From NCBI GenBank assembly GCA_031127095.1, contig JARIEX010000009.1, positions 1-47,863 on the forward strand: DNA of 47,863 nt, written 5' to 3'. This DNA comes from Gemmatimonadota bacterium (GTDB taxonomy: Bacteria; Gemmatimonadota; Gemmatimonadetes; Gemmatimonadales; Gemmatimonadaceae). Under the pieces are notes generated by a model. The model searched no databases and had not been told where the DNA came from. It was given only the letters and a program-made list of their open reading frames with translations. Every line of letters begins with the position of its first letter. Positions within the stretch are counted from its first letter, which is position 1. The position numbers were made by a program, and so were the translations under genes. Of the stretch, positions 1-10,405 are shown in pieces.

Positions 1-1604
1 TTCAGGATCGTGGTCGTACGGTCATGCTTGACGGTGCGTTGCTCGTCATTCTTGACCAGCGTGGTCAGATCGAACTGTGCCTGCTGATAGAACAGCTCCT
101 TGCCCTTCGTATCATCGAAGCGGAGTTCGTTGAAATCCTCGGCGCCGCCCTTGAGGGTGGACTTGGTGCGCACCCCGCTCTGGTTCTTGCTGTCGGGGAG
201 CGGCCAGGGGTGGCGGTTGGCGCTGTTGTACAGGCTGCCCGTGATAATCGGATTGTCCGGATTGCCGTCGAGAAATTCGACGATGACCTCGTGTCCGATG
301 CGCGGGAGAAAGACGCTGCCGAACTGCTGCCCGGCCGACCCCGACGCCACGCGGACCCAGCAGGCATGCTTCTGATCGAGCTCATGGTCCTCGTCCCACT
401 TGAAGACCACCTGCACACGTCCCCATTCGTCCGTGAAGATCTCGTCGCCCGGCGGACCGACCACGACCGCGGTGTGCGACCCACCCACTCTCGGCCACGG
501 TGTGATCCGGGCAGGGCGGTACGGTGTCTTGGCCGGAATGCCACGAAAGCTGTTCTGGTACCAGACGCTTGGCTCAGCCCCTGAGAAGTAGTCGCCGTTG
601 CTGCCACGGTGGTGCACGGCGGTGATCACGAGCTCGCCGCTCATGCTTTCGTTGCTGTTGCACACCGTGGTGACTTTGGCGCCCGGTTCGAGACCGACGG
701 CCGTGCTGGTGCCTAGAAACACCTCGGCATTCACCTCGGCGAGCTCCTGTCGCAGGCGTGAATACGTCTTCGCATCCGTGGGGAGCTTGCTGGGTGCCGT
801 GCCAGGTTCGTGCTGCGATCCAATCTGCTGGTCGAATAGGTACGCGGTGGTCTTGGCGGGCGGCGTGAAGGGGCCCGACGAACTCGTGGTATCGTGCACG
901 TTCTTCTGCGCGAGGAACTCGCTGGCGGTGCGCAGATGTGTACTGGCCACGAACGGGTTGGCGTCGACGCGCAGCGAGGTGAGCTGGAGCTGGCCGGCTT
1001 GCCCCCGTCCCTCGTGGAGTTTGTCGACGCCCCACGCCACCTTGGCTGACGCCACACTGTCGCTCCACACCAGTTGGGCGTTGCCGTTCAGATGATCGAA
1101 GCGGAACCACACCCCCTCCTGCTCCATCAGCCGGGCCGCGCAATGCCAGCGGCTTTCACGATAGCGGAAGCAGGCCGGCCGCAGATCGAGGGTGCGCGTG
1201 AGCTTCCACGCGAAGTCCATACCGGTGAACAGCCGATCGACGACCTCCCGTGCCGACATCTTCTGAAAGATCTCGAAGCCTTCGTCGAGCGACAGCACCC
1301 ACTGCGGAGGCCGGATCTCGAGCTCGTACGACACCAGCCCCTGCACGGAGCGGCTGCCGCGCTGGAGCCGGCTCACCACGCCGTAGATCGTGCGGTCGGT
1401 ACCGTCGGGCAGCCGCAGGGAGAGCGATACGCTCTTGAGGAGCAGATCGCTGGCCGTGATGTCATCCCGCTCGCTGAGCGCGATCACACGGAAACAGAAC
1501 AGGGTGGACAGACCCTCGTCCCCCTCCCAGTCCTGCAGCATCAGCGCGTCCTGCCCCAGCGGGGTCTTGAGCCGGAACGGGCGATCGTCCTGTGACCATG
1601 TCAT
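1..1604 (-). CDS. vgrG: T6SS spike protein VgrG (TssI), 3' end cut by left window edge
   Basis: Own translation of the minus strand from ATG at 1604: MTWSQDDRPFRLKTPLGQDALMLQDWEGDEGLSTLFCFRV...CFRYRESRWHCAARLMEQEGVWFRF, and LVKNDEQRTVKHDRTTTIL near the edge (typical VgrG gp27/gp5 features). Absent from the ORF track because it has no stop in the window. Lies 37 bp downstream of the clpV stop. Confidence 0.9.
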   Translation of the reverse strand, partial: MTWSQDDRPFRLKTPLGQDALMLQDWEGDEGLSTLFCFRVIALSERDDITASDLLLKSVSLSLRLPDGTDRTIYGVVSRLQRGSRSVQGLVSYELEIRPPQWVLSLDEGFEIFQKMSAREVVDRLFTGMDFAWKLTRTLDLRPACFRYRESRWHCAARLMEQEGVWFRFDHLNGNAQLVWSDSVASAKVAWGVDKLHEGRGQAGQLQLTSLRVDANPFVASTHLRTASEFLAQKNVHDTTSSSGPFTPPAKTTAYLFDQQIGSQHEPGTAPSKLPTDAKTYSRLRQELAEVNAEVFLGTSTAVGLEPGAKVTTVCNSNESMSGELVITAVHHRGSNGDYFSGAEPSVWYQNSFRGIPAKTPYRPARITPWPRVGGSHTAVVVGPPGDEIFTDEWGRVQVVFKWDEDHELDQKHACWVRVASGSAGQQFGSVFLPRIGHEVIVEFLDGNPDNPIITGSLYNSANRHPWPLPDSKNQSGVRTKSTLKGGAEDFNELRFDDTKGKELFYQQAQFDLTTLVKNDEQRTVKHDRTTTIL

Positions 1605-1640
1605 GCGTACGTCCTCCGGTCGCGTCGATTCACCGGCGCC

Positions 1641-4316
1641 TTACGTTGTTGCGCCGTCGGTCACGTGCTCGTACGTGAAGTCGCCGTCGTCGGCCACTCC
1701 CACGCGCAGGGCGTTCGGGCGAATCCCTTCGGCCATCGCCGCCAGCAGCATGCGGGAGATTTCCGGCAGCAGCGTATTGCTGAGGATGTTGTCGACGTTG
1801 CGGGCGCCACTCTCGACTTCGGTGCAGCGCGCAGCGACCTGTGCGATGAGCGTTTCGTCGTGGCGCAGCTCGAGCCGGTGCGTCTCGCGCAGGCGGCGTC
1901 CGATCTTGCCGACCTTGAGGCGCACGATCTGCTTCAAGTTCTCGTCACGCACCGGATAGTAGGGCACAATCACCATACGTCCCAGGAACGCGGGCTTGAA
2001 GACTGCATCGAGTTCCGGCTTGAGCGCCTTCGCCATGGCATCCGGGAACGGCATCGTCTCCGGATCGGCGGTGAGCTTCATGATCGTCTCGGTGCCGGCG
2101 TTGGTGGTGAGGATGATGATCGTGTTCTTGAAGTTGATCTCGCGGCCTTCGCCGTCATCCATGACGCCCTTGTCGAACACCTGGAAGAACAGTTCGAGCA
2201 CATCCGGGTGCGCCTTCTCCACTTCGTCGAGCAGCACAACACTGTACGGACGCCGGCGCACGGCTTCGGTGAGCACCCCGCCTTCGCCGTAGCCCACGTA
2301 GCCCGGGGGCGACCCCTTGAGCGTGGACACCGTGTGCGCTTCCTGGAACTCCGACATGTTGATGGTGATGATGTTCCGTTCGCCACCGTACAGCAGATCG
2401 GAGAGCGCCAGCGCCGTCTCGGTCTTGCCGACGCCGCTGGGGCCGACGAGCATGAACACGCCCTTCGGCTTGTTCGGATCCTCGATGCCTGCCTTCGACG
2501 TGCGGACGCGGCGCGAGATGTCGATGAGCGCATGGTCCTGTCCGATGACGCGCGCGCCAAGGTGCTTCTCGAGCTCGAGCATGGTGCCGAGTTCGTCGCT
2601 CATCATCTTGCCCACGGGGATGCCGGTCCAGCCGGAGATCACTTCCCCGACAATGGACGCATCGACGAACACGCGCATGAGCGGCGTCTCACCCTGTAGC
2701 GTTTCGAGCTCGGCGCTGAGGCCGTTCAACTCCGCACGCAGTGCGTTGGCCGCGGTCTGGTCGGCATTGTCTGCCTCGGCGATGAGCGCATCGCGCACGC
2801 CGAGGATTTTCTCTACGAGCGCTTTCTCGCTGCCCCAGCGTGCTTCGAGCGCGGCCAGCGTTTCCTGCACCTGCGCACGACGCGTGGCGAGTTCGGCGAG
2901 CCGTTCCTTGTGGTCCGCTCCCGCCACCTGCTCGCGGGTGAGCACGCGATCCTGCAGCGCGATGTCGTCCAGCGTGCGTCGGGCGTCTTCGATGGGTCCG
3001 GGCGTGGCGGTCTGACCGAGGTTGAGGCGCGCGCAGGCGGTGTCGAGCACGCTCACGGCCTTGTCGGGGAGCTGCCGGTCGGGGAGGTAGCGGTGCGAGA
3101 GCCGCACGGCGGCTTCCATGCCGCTGTCGAGGATGCGCACGGCATGGTGCTTCTCGAGCGACGGCACGACGGCGCGCATCATGACGCAGCACACGTCTTC
3201 GGTGGGCTCATCGACCTTCACGAGCTGGAAGCGACGCGAGAGGGCCGGATCCTTTTCGAAGAACTTCTTGTACTCGCTCCAGGTGGTGGCGGCGATGGTG
3301 CGCAGTTCACCGCGGGCGAGGGCCGGCTTGAGCAGGTTGGCCGCGTCGTTCTGGCCGGCGGCGCCACCGGCGCCGATCATGGTGTGCGCTTCGTCGATGA
3401 AGAGAATGATCGGCGTCGGGGAGTTCTTCACCTCTTCGATCAGTCCCTTCAAACGGTTTTCGAACTCACCCTTCACACCCGCGCCGGCCTGTAGCATGGC
3501 CAGGTCGAGCGAGCGCAGCGACACGTTGCGCAACGGGGGTGGGACATCGCCTTCGGCGATGCGGCGCGCGAAGCCTTCCACAACGGCCGTCTTGCCCACG
3601 CCGGCTTCGCCGACGAGGATCGGATTGTTCTGCCGTCGCCGCGTCAGGATGTCGACCACCTGCCGGACTTCGAAGTCGCGTCCGAGCACGGCGTCGATCT
3701 TGCCGGCCTTGGCGTTGGCGGTGAGGTCAACGGTGTACTGATCGAGATTCGGGGTGCGTCCGCCGGCCTTCGGGGTGCCGCTGCCGCTGGAGGCGCTGGC
3801 GCTCGAGGCCGCGTTGTCGATGGCGCCGAGTTCGGCGGCGGCTTCGCTGGACGGTGCCGTGATCGTCACGAAGTCCTTCTTCAGCACATCGGCCGGAATC
3901 TTTTCGAATTCCTTGCTGATGTCCTGTGCCAGACGCGCCAGTTCGCCGACGCTGAGCAGGGCCAGCAGGGCATGGCCGGTGCGCACACGCGGGGCGCCGA
4001 ACTCGACCGAGCCCAGCAGCCACCCTTCGCTGAGCATCGAGACGAGCGACGGGCTGAGGCTGGGCGTGCGGGCATTGCCCGTTTTGATGCGGTCGAGGGC
4101 GCGCGCCAGGTCATCGGCGAGCCGCGAGCGGTTGATTCCGAAATGCTTCAGGATGGCGGCGAGATCGCCGTCGTTGTGGTCGAGCACTTTGACGAGAAAG
4201 TGTTCGATCTCGACGTCGTAGTTGGTGCGCGACAGGCAGAGCCCGGCGGCCGCTTCGACGGCGCTTCGGGTGGGAGCGTTGAGCTTGGCGATCAGGCCAC
4301 GCAGGTTCACAGCCAT
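1641..4316 (-). CDS. clpV: T6SS AAA+ ATPase ClpV/TssH
   Basis: 891 aa; Clp-N region, two Walker A motifs (GEAGVGKT, GPSGVGKTETA), Walker B LFIDEAHTMIGAGG, GYVGYGEGG; T6SS gene context. Confidence 0.97.
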   Translation of the reverse strand: MAVNLRGLIAKLNAPTRSAVEAAAGLCLSRTNYDVEIEHFLVKVLDHNDGDLAAILKHFGINRSRLADDLARALDRIKTGNARTPSLSPSLVSMLSEGWLLGSVEFGAPRVRTGHALLALLSVGELARLAQDISKEFEKIPADVLKKDFVTITAPSSEAAAELGAIDNAASSASASSGSGTPKAGGRTPNLDQYTVDLTANAKAGKIDAVLGRDFEVRQVVDILTRRRQNNPILVGEAGVGKTAVVEGFARRIAEGDVPPPLRNVSLRSLDLAMLQAGAGVKGEFENRLKGLIEEVKNSPTPIILFIDEAHTMIGAGGAAGQNDAANLLKPALARGELRTIAATTWSEYKKFFEKDPALSRRFQLVKVDEPTEDVCCVMMRAVVPSLEKHHAVRILDSGMEAAVRLSHRYLPDRQLPDKAVSVLDTACARLNLGQTATPGPIEDARRTLDDIALQDRVLTREQVAGADHKERLAELATRRAQVQETLAALEARWGSEKALVEKILGVRDALIAEADNADQTAANALRAELNGLSAELETLQGETPLMRVFVDASIVGEVISGWTGIPVGKMMSDELGTMLELEKHLGARVIGQDHALIDISRRVRTSKAGIEDPNKPKGVFMLVGPSGVGKTETALALSDLLYGGERNIITINMSEFQEAHTVSTLKGSPPGYVGYGEGGVLTEAVRRRPYSVVLLDEVEKAHPDVLELFFQVFDKGVMDDGEGREINFKNTIIILTTNAGTETIMKLTADPETMPFPDAMAKALKPELDAVFKPAFLGRMVIVPYYPVRDENLKQIVRLKVGKIGRRLRETHRLELRHDETLIAQVAARCTEVESGARNVDNILSNTLLPEISRMLLAAMAEGIRPNALRVGVADDGDFTYEHVTDGATT

Positions 4317-4374
4317 GACAACTCCGTCAGCAGAGGGTCGAACGACGCGAGAAACAGTGAGACAGCGGCACAGA

Positions 4375-5433
4375 TCAGCATAGAGTCAATTGTACGTCAT
4401 CCGCATCGCGCACGGCTGGCTTCGTGCGGAGCCAGCTGCCGAACCCGAGGGCGGGCGTATCGCGTGCGCCGAGCATGGTGCCGGGCACGTGATCGTGCGC
4501 GAGTACGAGCTGCGCTTCGACCCCGACGTGATCGTCGGCGTAGAGGCGCGCCAGGTGGCGCAGCGGCTCGTGGGCCGGTCCGCCGGGGAGAAAGCCGTCG
4601 AACTGGGCGCGCGTGAGCGGACCGAGCCGGAGCCGGACGCGCGACATGGGATCGTAGATGGCGTTGCCGATCACGCCGGCGCCGAGGCGGCCGTCGTCAT
4701 CGTCAGCGCCGATGCACTGTTGTCCGCCGTGAGGCAGCGCTTGCCACGCCCCGACGAACTGTTCGATTTGCGCCGGGACGCCGAAATAATCGCTGACGAG
4801 TTGCGCCATCCCCACCGCGGGGCGTGCCCGCAGCGCGAGCAGGCCGGCGTAGAAGGCCAGCGACGCAACCGGAATGGCCGACGCACGCTGGACAGCCGGT
4901 GTGCCGAGGCCAGCCACATCGAGCAGGTGCGACCGCAGACGATCCTCGGCACCTCGCTCGGCGGCCACGGCGGAGTGGTGCCGTTCCCACGCGCTGTAGA
5001 ACAGCGAGATCGCGCGATGGTGGAAGAGATCGAGAAAGTCGCGGAACGCGGTGTCGCGCGCGCGCGTGCGCTCGGCGGCATGCTGTGTGTACAGGTGCGG
5101 CAGCACCCCCTGCGGTCCGGTCAGTCCGAGAAAGCGCACCGCGAGGCGGGCGGGCTCCACGACCGACTGGGTGTGCGGATCCCGCTCGGGAATCGCGATG
5201 GACGCGATCTCGGACGGCGGGAACGCCAGCGAGGGGGGGACGCTGATGCGCACCACTTCGCGGGCGGGATCGTCCCACCCCCCGACGGCGGCGCGTTCGG
5301 GGTAGAGGCGCATGAGCAGCCGCATCACCTGCACGAACTCGAACCCCGTGCCGTCCCGGTCGAGGGCGTCTTCGAGGCGCTCGCGCGCGGTGGTGGTCAC
5401 AGCAATGCCCGCCAGCCGGCGCGCGCGGGCCAT
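4375..5433 (-). CDS. tssG: T6SS baseplate subunit TssG
   Basis: TssG-like sequence (FEFVQVMRLLMRLYPER...VRFLGLTGPQGVLPHLYTQHAAER...FRDFLDLFHHRAISLFYSAWERHH); overlaps the end of tssF. Confidence 0.93.
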   Translation of the reverse strand: MARARRLAGIAVTTTARERLEDALDRDGTGFEFVQVMRLLMRLYPERAAVGGWDDPAREVVRISVPPSLAFPPSEIASIAIPERDPHTQSVVEPARLAVRFLGLTGPQGVLPHLYTQHAAERTRARDTAFRDFLDLFHHRAISLFYSAWERHHSAVAAERGAEDRLRSHLLDVAGLGTPAVQRASAIPVASLAFYAGLLALRARPAVGMAQLVSDYFGVPAQIEQFVGAWQALPHGGQQCIGADDDDGRLGAGVIGNAIYDPMSRVRLRLGPLTRAQFDGFLPGGPAHEPLRHLARLYADDHVGVEAQLVLAHDHVPGTMLGARDTPALGFGSWLRTKPAVRDADDVQLTLC

Positions 5434-7238
5434 TCGACGACGGGGCGGCGGCGCTGCCGCGAGCGCACGGACACCCGCGTGAAGCTGTTCATCGATGTGT
5501 ACAGCGCGAGGAAGCGCTCGAGGACGCTGGCCACGAGAAACATGCCTCCACCGGCGAACTGCTCCTCGTCGAACTCGAGGTCGATCTGGCGCCCGCGCGC
5601 GAAGGCGGTGCCGTGCGGCGCGGTCACGCGGGCAAACGCGGCTTCGCTGCGCACGCCCACCAGCCCGTCGATCTGCCGTTCGGCGCTGAGCGTGTTGCTC
5701 ACGTTGTGCAGGCGCAGCAGCTCCTGCAGGGCCTCGGGGGAGCCATCAACCAACGACAGGTGATTGAGGGACAGCGACGAGATCATGCGCCACAGCAGCG
5801 CTTTCCCCAGCGCAGGCTGGACGGACTTCGTGGGGTTCACGACGCAGGCGATGCGATGAAGCGGTCCGCCGCTCACCAGTTCGAAATCGCCGCGCTCATC
5901 AACGCCGAACGGTAGCCGCTGCGGGAGGTCGCCGTTGAAGCAGGTGACGTGCAGCGACGCCACGTCGACATCCGGCGTGCGCAGCTCACCCGAGAGGTCG
6001 GACAGGCTGAGGAACAGGTCGGTGCCGCGATCGGTGCGCCACAGCGACGGGCGACGGGCGACGCGCCAGAATACGTCGTCATCGGCGCCCGAGACGTCGT
6101 GGCGATGCGAGTACAGCGGTGCCACGTCGCGGGGGGCCTGCTCATCGTGCTCGACGAGCGTGACCCGGTTGACCGACCAGACTTCGACCTCCAGACGCCG
6201 CCGCGCGTCGGCGATGACTGGATACTCGTACGACCGTTCGGTGAGCAGAATCGGTTCGGCCGACTGCTCGAACAAATTGACGGCTGGCGTGGCGTTCGTG
6301 CGGAAGCTGCGTGGCGAGAGGCCGAGTTCCAGTCCCTGCCGTCGTTCCGCGCGCTCGAACGGGGTGAGGAGGAAGGAGACCTCGACGCGATCGGTGGCAC
6401 CGACGGCGCGCAGGGCCGCGCCGAATCCCCGCACATCGACGAAGTGGAATTTTTCGGGAAAGGCAAAGAGCTCGAGGAGCAGACTGAATCCCGCGAACGT
6501 CCGCGTGGGATGCGGCAGCATATGCTCGTCGGGGCCGAACCCGACCGGCGTGATGCAGCCGGCCGGGAGGATCGCCGGCGGCTGGGACGGCGTGTCCGGA
6601 TTGCGGATGGACACCTGCGCGACGTTGTTGGCCAGCAGCTCATAGAGCGTATCGGCCACACTGGAATCACCGGCGAGATGCAGGCGCAGGGCATCCATCG
6701 TGATGTCCTGCAGCCTGACGCCCTCGAAGGCGCGGATCTCCAGCTGGATGGCACCGACCGCGTCGCGCGCCCGGGCACCGCCGACGCGGTCGGCGGACGT
6801 CCAGCCGGCCTTGGTGACCGTGAGCGGCCACAGTGTGGTGTCGTAGACCGTGCGGAAACTGCACGGGACGCCCTGCACGGCGCGAGAATGCAACCGGCTG
6901 CCGCGCGGGACACGGAACCCGTCGGGGAGGCGTCCCTGGGCCGGATCGAGGGGCATGTCGACGATGCACATCGACGGTAGCGGCCGTACGAGCTGCGGGT
7001 GCAGCATTTCGAGCAGCGCTTCGGAGATCTCCGGAAAATCATCGTCGAGGCGCCGGTGTACGCGCGCCGTGAGGAACGCGAACCCCTCGAGGAGCCGCTC
7101 GACGTGCGGATCTTCGGTTTTGCTGGCTTCGAGCTGCAGGCGTGACGCGACCTTCGGGTACCGCTGCGCGAATTCGGCGCCCAGCTTGCGCAGGTACGTG
7201 AGTTCGCGCTCGTAGTAGAGGAGCAGATCGTCCTGCAT
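5397..7238 (-). CDS. tssF: T6SS baseplate subunit TssF
   Basis: 613 aa; MQDDLLLYYERELTYLRKLGAEFAQRYPKVASRLQLE...DPHVERLLEGFAFLTARVHRRLDDDFPEISEALLEMLHPQLVRPLPSM, the classic TssF N-terminus. Confidence 0.97.
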   Translation of the reverse strand: MQDDLLLYYERELTYLRKLGAEFAQRYPKVASRLQLEASKTEDPHVERLLEGFAFLTARVHRRLDDDFPEISEALLEMLHPQLVRPLPSMCIVDMPLDPAQGRLPDGFRVPRGSRLHSRAVQGVPCSFRTVYDTTLWPLTVTKAGWTSADRVGGARARDAVGAIQLEIRAFEGVRLQDITMDALRLHLAGDSSVADTLYELLANNVAQVSIRNPDTPSQPPAILPAGCITPVGFGPDEHMLPHPTRTFAGFSLLLELFAFPEKFHFVDVRGFGAALRAVGATDRVEVSFLLTPFERAERRQGLELGLSPRSFRTNATPAVNLFEQSAEPILLTERSYEYPVIADARRRLEVEVWSVNRVTLVEHDEQAPRDVAPLYSHRHDVSGADDDVFWRVARRPSLWRTDRGTDLFLSLSDLSGELRTPDVDVASLHVTCFNGDLPQRLPFGVDERGDFELVSGGPLHRIACVVNPTKSVQPALGKALLWRMISSLSLNHLSLVDGSPEALQELLRLHNVSNTLSAERQIDGLVGVRSEAAFARVTAPHGTAFARGRQIDLEFDEEQFAGGGMFLVASVLERFLALYTSMNSFTRVSVRSRQRRRPVVEWPARAGWRALL

Positions 7239-7729
7239 CAGCCGGCGTCGTCCACCGCGTAGGTACCGCTCGCGATTTCCAAGACGGTGTCGAACACGAT
7301 GCGCTCCGGGCTGGGATCCATGCGGAGCGTGGCTTCCACGGCGAAGCGCACCTGCGGCGCCTTGACCTGATCGGCGTCGAGCAGCCGCACCGCGACATTC
7401 ATCAGGCGCGGCTCGAAGCGGCGCACCGTGTCGGCGATGTCGTCGGTCAGCTGCTGGCGCCCTTCGCCCGTCGCCATCGAAATCCCCGAGGTATCGGGGA
7501 GTCCGAACTCGTGCACCGACCGGCGCAACTCCGGGTGCGCCGCGGACACGGGGACGATACTGCGGCGTGTGTTCAATAGATCCTGCACGTCGCGCTGCAC
7601 CGCCATGCGGAAGGCCTTGGTGGAGGCCTCCCGCGACACGGCGCGATCGGCGCTGTCCCGTGGGTCCTCGTCGGTCAACCGATCGAGGAGTGACGGCTGG
7701 ACGGTGCGATCGAGTTCAGTGCGCGACAT
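7238..7729 (-). CDS. tssE: T6SS baseplate subunit TssE (gp25-like)
   Basis: 163 aa; SLLDRLTDE...VQRDVQDLLNTRRS...ELRRSVHEFGLPDTSG...; gp25-like and placed directly before tssF. Confidence 0.93.
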   Translation of the reverse strand: MSRTELDRTVQPSLLDRLTDEDPRDSADRAVSREASTKAFRMAVQRDVQDLLNTRRSIVPVSAAHPELRRSVHEFGLPDTSGISMATGEGRQQLTDDIADTVRRFEPRLMNVAVRLLDADQVKAPQVRFAVEATLRMDPSPERIVFDTVLEIASGTYAVDDAG

Positions 7730-7746
7730 GTCGGTGTGTGTCCCGC

Positions 7747-9612
7747 TTACCGCGACTGCAGGGCCAGCGCCTGCATCGGATCGAGCCGGCAGATGCGCAG
7801 GTACAGCTCGTAGCGCTGGTTTTCGTCACCGCCGGTGCGGTCGAGGACGCGGCAGAGCAGCGCCATGGGCTGCGCCACGAGCGGACCCGATTCCCACTGT
7901 TCGAGGGTGCGCTCGTCGATGGTCTCGACGAGTCGCTGCAGGATGGGCTGCGCGACGGCATCGAGTCCGGCTTCGACCATGACGTAGGCAATCTGCGTCT
8001 GTCGCACGAACCGTCCGCGCGGTGACTGATCGCGGGCGAGTTCGGCCATAAGCACTTCGATCGCGCGGGTGGGGCGTCCCTGTGCGAGCTCGCCGCGCGC
8101 CACGTCGAAGGCATCGCGCGGGCGCGCCACGGCGGGGCGTCGGACGGCGCGTCCGCGCGAAAAGCCGCCTTGATGTGCCGCGGCGGCGTCATCCTGCAGC
8201 GCGTCGCCCAGCAGGTCGGCGCCATCGGTCGGCTCGGAATCGGGGTGCTCGCTGTCCTCGGTTTCGACGGCATCGGGGGCGGGGATGAGGCCGTCGGCCT
8301 CGAGCCACGCGCGCGTCTCCTCGTTGGCAGTGGGCGTATCGTCCATGAGCGTCATCCGGGGAAGCTGCGGCAGGGCACCGAGCAGCGTGCGCAGTTCGCT
8401 GCGAATGGCGGCGGCGACGGCATCGTGGCTGCCACCGAGGTGGGTACAGGCGGTGAGCACATAGCGCTGCAGGTCCAGCCAGCCCCGTCCCGGGGCCGTG
8501 GCCATGAGCATTTCGGACTGCTCGAGGAGGTCACTCCACTTGCCGTCGAGGAGCAGGGCCTTGAGGCGGGCCCGGATGGCGGTGGGCGGTGCTTCGAGCA
8601 GTTTCGGATCGACATCCGGGGCAGCCACCCGCAACTCGCCCCACCGGAAGCCGCGCACGAGCAGGTACGGGGCCGGGTTGGCACCGTCTTGGGCGCGCAG
8701 CCACTTGGCCACGACCCCGACGCGCTGCGCGGCATCGGCCCGACTGACCGGTTCGGCCGTGAGCGGACCGCTCTCGTCGAGGGCCGCACCGCCCGCGGCG
8801 CCGTCCGTGTCCGCGTCCTCCTCGGGGACGTCGGGATCGGGGTCGGCTTCGAGCTTGGCCGCCAGCAGGCCGGCGGCATAGCGTCGCATTTCGTCGAGGC
8901 TGTTCCGCATCGCGTTGAAGGCCGGCGCATCCCGCCCGAACCGCTCATCCGACGATTTCTCGAGCGCGTTGAGGGCGGCCATCGTTGCGTCGAGATCGGC
9001 CATGACGGTCCGTACGGCCACCTTGCCGACTCGCTCGGTCGCGGCATCGACCGCTTCCGGCGTGACGCGTCCGAGTTCGACGGCTTCGGCCCGTCGCGTG
9101 CGCTTGTCGCTCTCCTGCTCGGCGTCCGCTTCGCGGGGAATCTCCCGCGCGCTCAGGATGTCCTGGAAGGAGATGCCGAGCGGGCCGAAGGCCACCATGC
9201 GGAGCGGGATGGTCAGCTTGGCGCCGATCCACTCCACCGGTCCGATGCGCAATTCGATGTCGTCGTCTTCGGGCAGCGGATGGACCGTGTCCCAGAACTG
9301 ATCGAGTAGCCCCTGCAGCACACCGAATCCGGCGGCGAGTCCGTTGACGCCCTCGCGCTGCAGCAGCGCCTCGGTGAGCCATGCGGCGAGCTGCAGGTCT
9401 TTGGTTTCTTCCGCCAGCAGCTTGCTGGTGCCGGCGATGACCGTGGGCCAGTCGGCGAGCTTGCGGTTGACGACGCCGGGGAGATCCAGGTCTTCGCGGC
9501 GTGCTTCCTTGATGGCATCGACGCGGGCATCGTAGCGCAGATCGGCGCCGGATGGCGCGTCGGCGTTGATGGGCTGGAGCAGACGCGCGACGAGCTCGGT
9601 GTTGACAGGCAT
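7747..9612 (-). CDS. tssA: T6SS protein TssA (ImpA N-terminal domain); an upstream in-frame ATG at 9672 is possible
   Basis: LLQPINADAPSGADLRYDARVDAIKEARRED...LAAWLTEALLQREGVNGLAAGFGVLQGLLDQFWDTVHPLPEDDDIELR, an ImpA_N signature. Confidence 0.93.
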   Translation of the reverse strand: MPVNTELVARLLQPINADAPSGADLRYDARVDAIKEARREDLDLPGVVNRKLADWPTVIAGTSKLLAEETKDLQLAAWLTEALLQREGVNGLAAGFGVLQGLLDQFWDTVHPLPEDDDIELRIGPVEWIGAKLTIPLRMVAFGPLGISFQDILSAREIPREADAEQESDKRTRRAEAVELGRVTPEAVDAATERVGKVAVRTVMADLDATMAALNALEKSSDERFGRDAPAFNAMRNSLDEMRRYAAGLLAAKLEADPDPDVPEEDADTDGAAGGAALDESGPLTAEPVSRADAAQRVGVVAKWLRAQDGANPAPYLLVRGFRWGELRVAAPDVDPKLLEAPPTAIRARLKALLLDGKWSDLLEQSEMLMATAPGRGWLDLQRYVLTACTHLGGSHDAVAAAIRSELRTLLGALPQLPRMTLMDDTPTANEETRAWLEADGLIPAPDAVETEDSEHPDSEPTDGADLLGDALQDDAAAAHQGGFSRGRAVRRPAVARPRDAFDVARGELAQGRPTRAIEVLMAELARDQSPRGRFVRQTQIAYVMVEAGLDAVAQPILQRLVETIDERTLEQWESGPLVAQPMALLCRVLDRTGGDENQRYELYLRICRLDPMQALALQSR

Positions 9613-9697
9613 TCCGTTCGGGTCGGTAACAGGGCCAGGAGAAACGCGCGTGCGGTGACGCATCGCGGACAACCGACGGCGTGACGCCGCGGCGCGG

Positions 9698-10405
9698 TTA
9701 CGACGCCGGGGTCAGGACCAGTTCGCGGATGTCGACCAGCGGGACGAGGCGATCGTCGAGGCGGAGCACCTTCTGACCGATCGGCGCGTAGTCACCATCC
9801 GGGAGTTCGAGCCAGTCGGTGGCGCGACCGAGGCGGAGATCCGCGTCGTCGAGGCGCCAGGCGGCCGGTGAGAGCGCGGGGAGGAGTACCTCGCCGAGCT
9901 CCATGTCCTTGACCGATCCGTTGGTGGCGATGCGGGCACTCAGCCAGTGCAGATCGCGCAGTTGGGCGGGTGGCTGAATCACGACCGACGCCAGGTGGGC
10001 GAAGGGAATCCAGAGATAGCGTCCGCCCCCGATGACTTCGAGGCGCGCCCCGATGCGGGGGTCGGCGTCGGCGATGGTCTGGAAGGGGACGCCGTTGCAG
10101 GTGCCCGACACCTCGGTGGCGGCCACCGAGGTCGGGAGATCGCCGGCGTCAAACATGTGCTCGCGCACGCGCTCCGACTGGAGCGCGGCCCGATACACCG
10201 AGGTGCCTGCCTCCGCCGATGGTCCGGCGGAGGCGAGGACGTCGAGCTGCTTGCCGGCGCGGTCGTACTCGCCGGCGAAGCTGAGGAGTTCAAAGAGGAA
10301 GCTACGGCGCTGCAGATCGGCCGGATTGGCCCGCAGCTCAAGACCGAGCTGCGTGATGGCTTCTGAGAGCTGCCCTGCCGCCAGCAGCGCGCGTGCGTCC
10401 GCCAT
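9698..10405 (-). CDS. tagJ: T6SS accessory protein TagJ/ImpE
   Basis: MADARALLAAGQLSEAITQLGLELRANPADLQRRSFLFELLSFAGEYDRAGKQLDVL, an ImpE-family N-terminus; start codon abuts the hcp stop. Confidence 0.9.
   Translation of the reverse strand: MADARALLAAGQLSEAITQLGLELRANPADLQRRSFLFELLSFAGEYDRAGKQLDVLASAGPSAEAGTSVYRAALQSERVREHMFDAGDLPTSVAATEVSGTCNGVPFQTIADADPRIGARLEVIGGGRYLWIPFAHLASVVIQPPAQLRDLHWLSARIATNGSVKDMELGEVLLPALSPAAWRLDDADLRLGRATDWLELPDGDYAPIGQKVLRLDDRLVPLVDIRELVLTPAS

Noticed and set aside
5949-6980. 343-aa plus-strand ORF opposite tssF
   Set aside because: Shadow of a strongly supported TssF gene.
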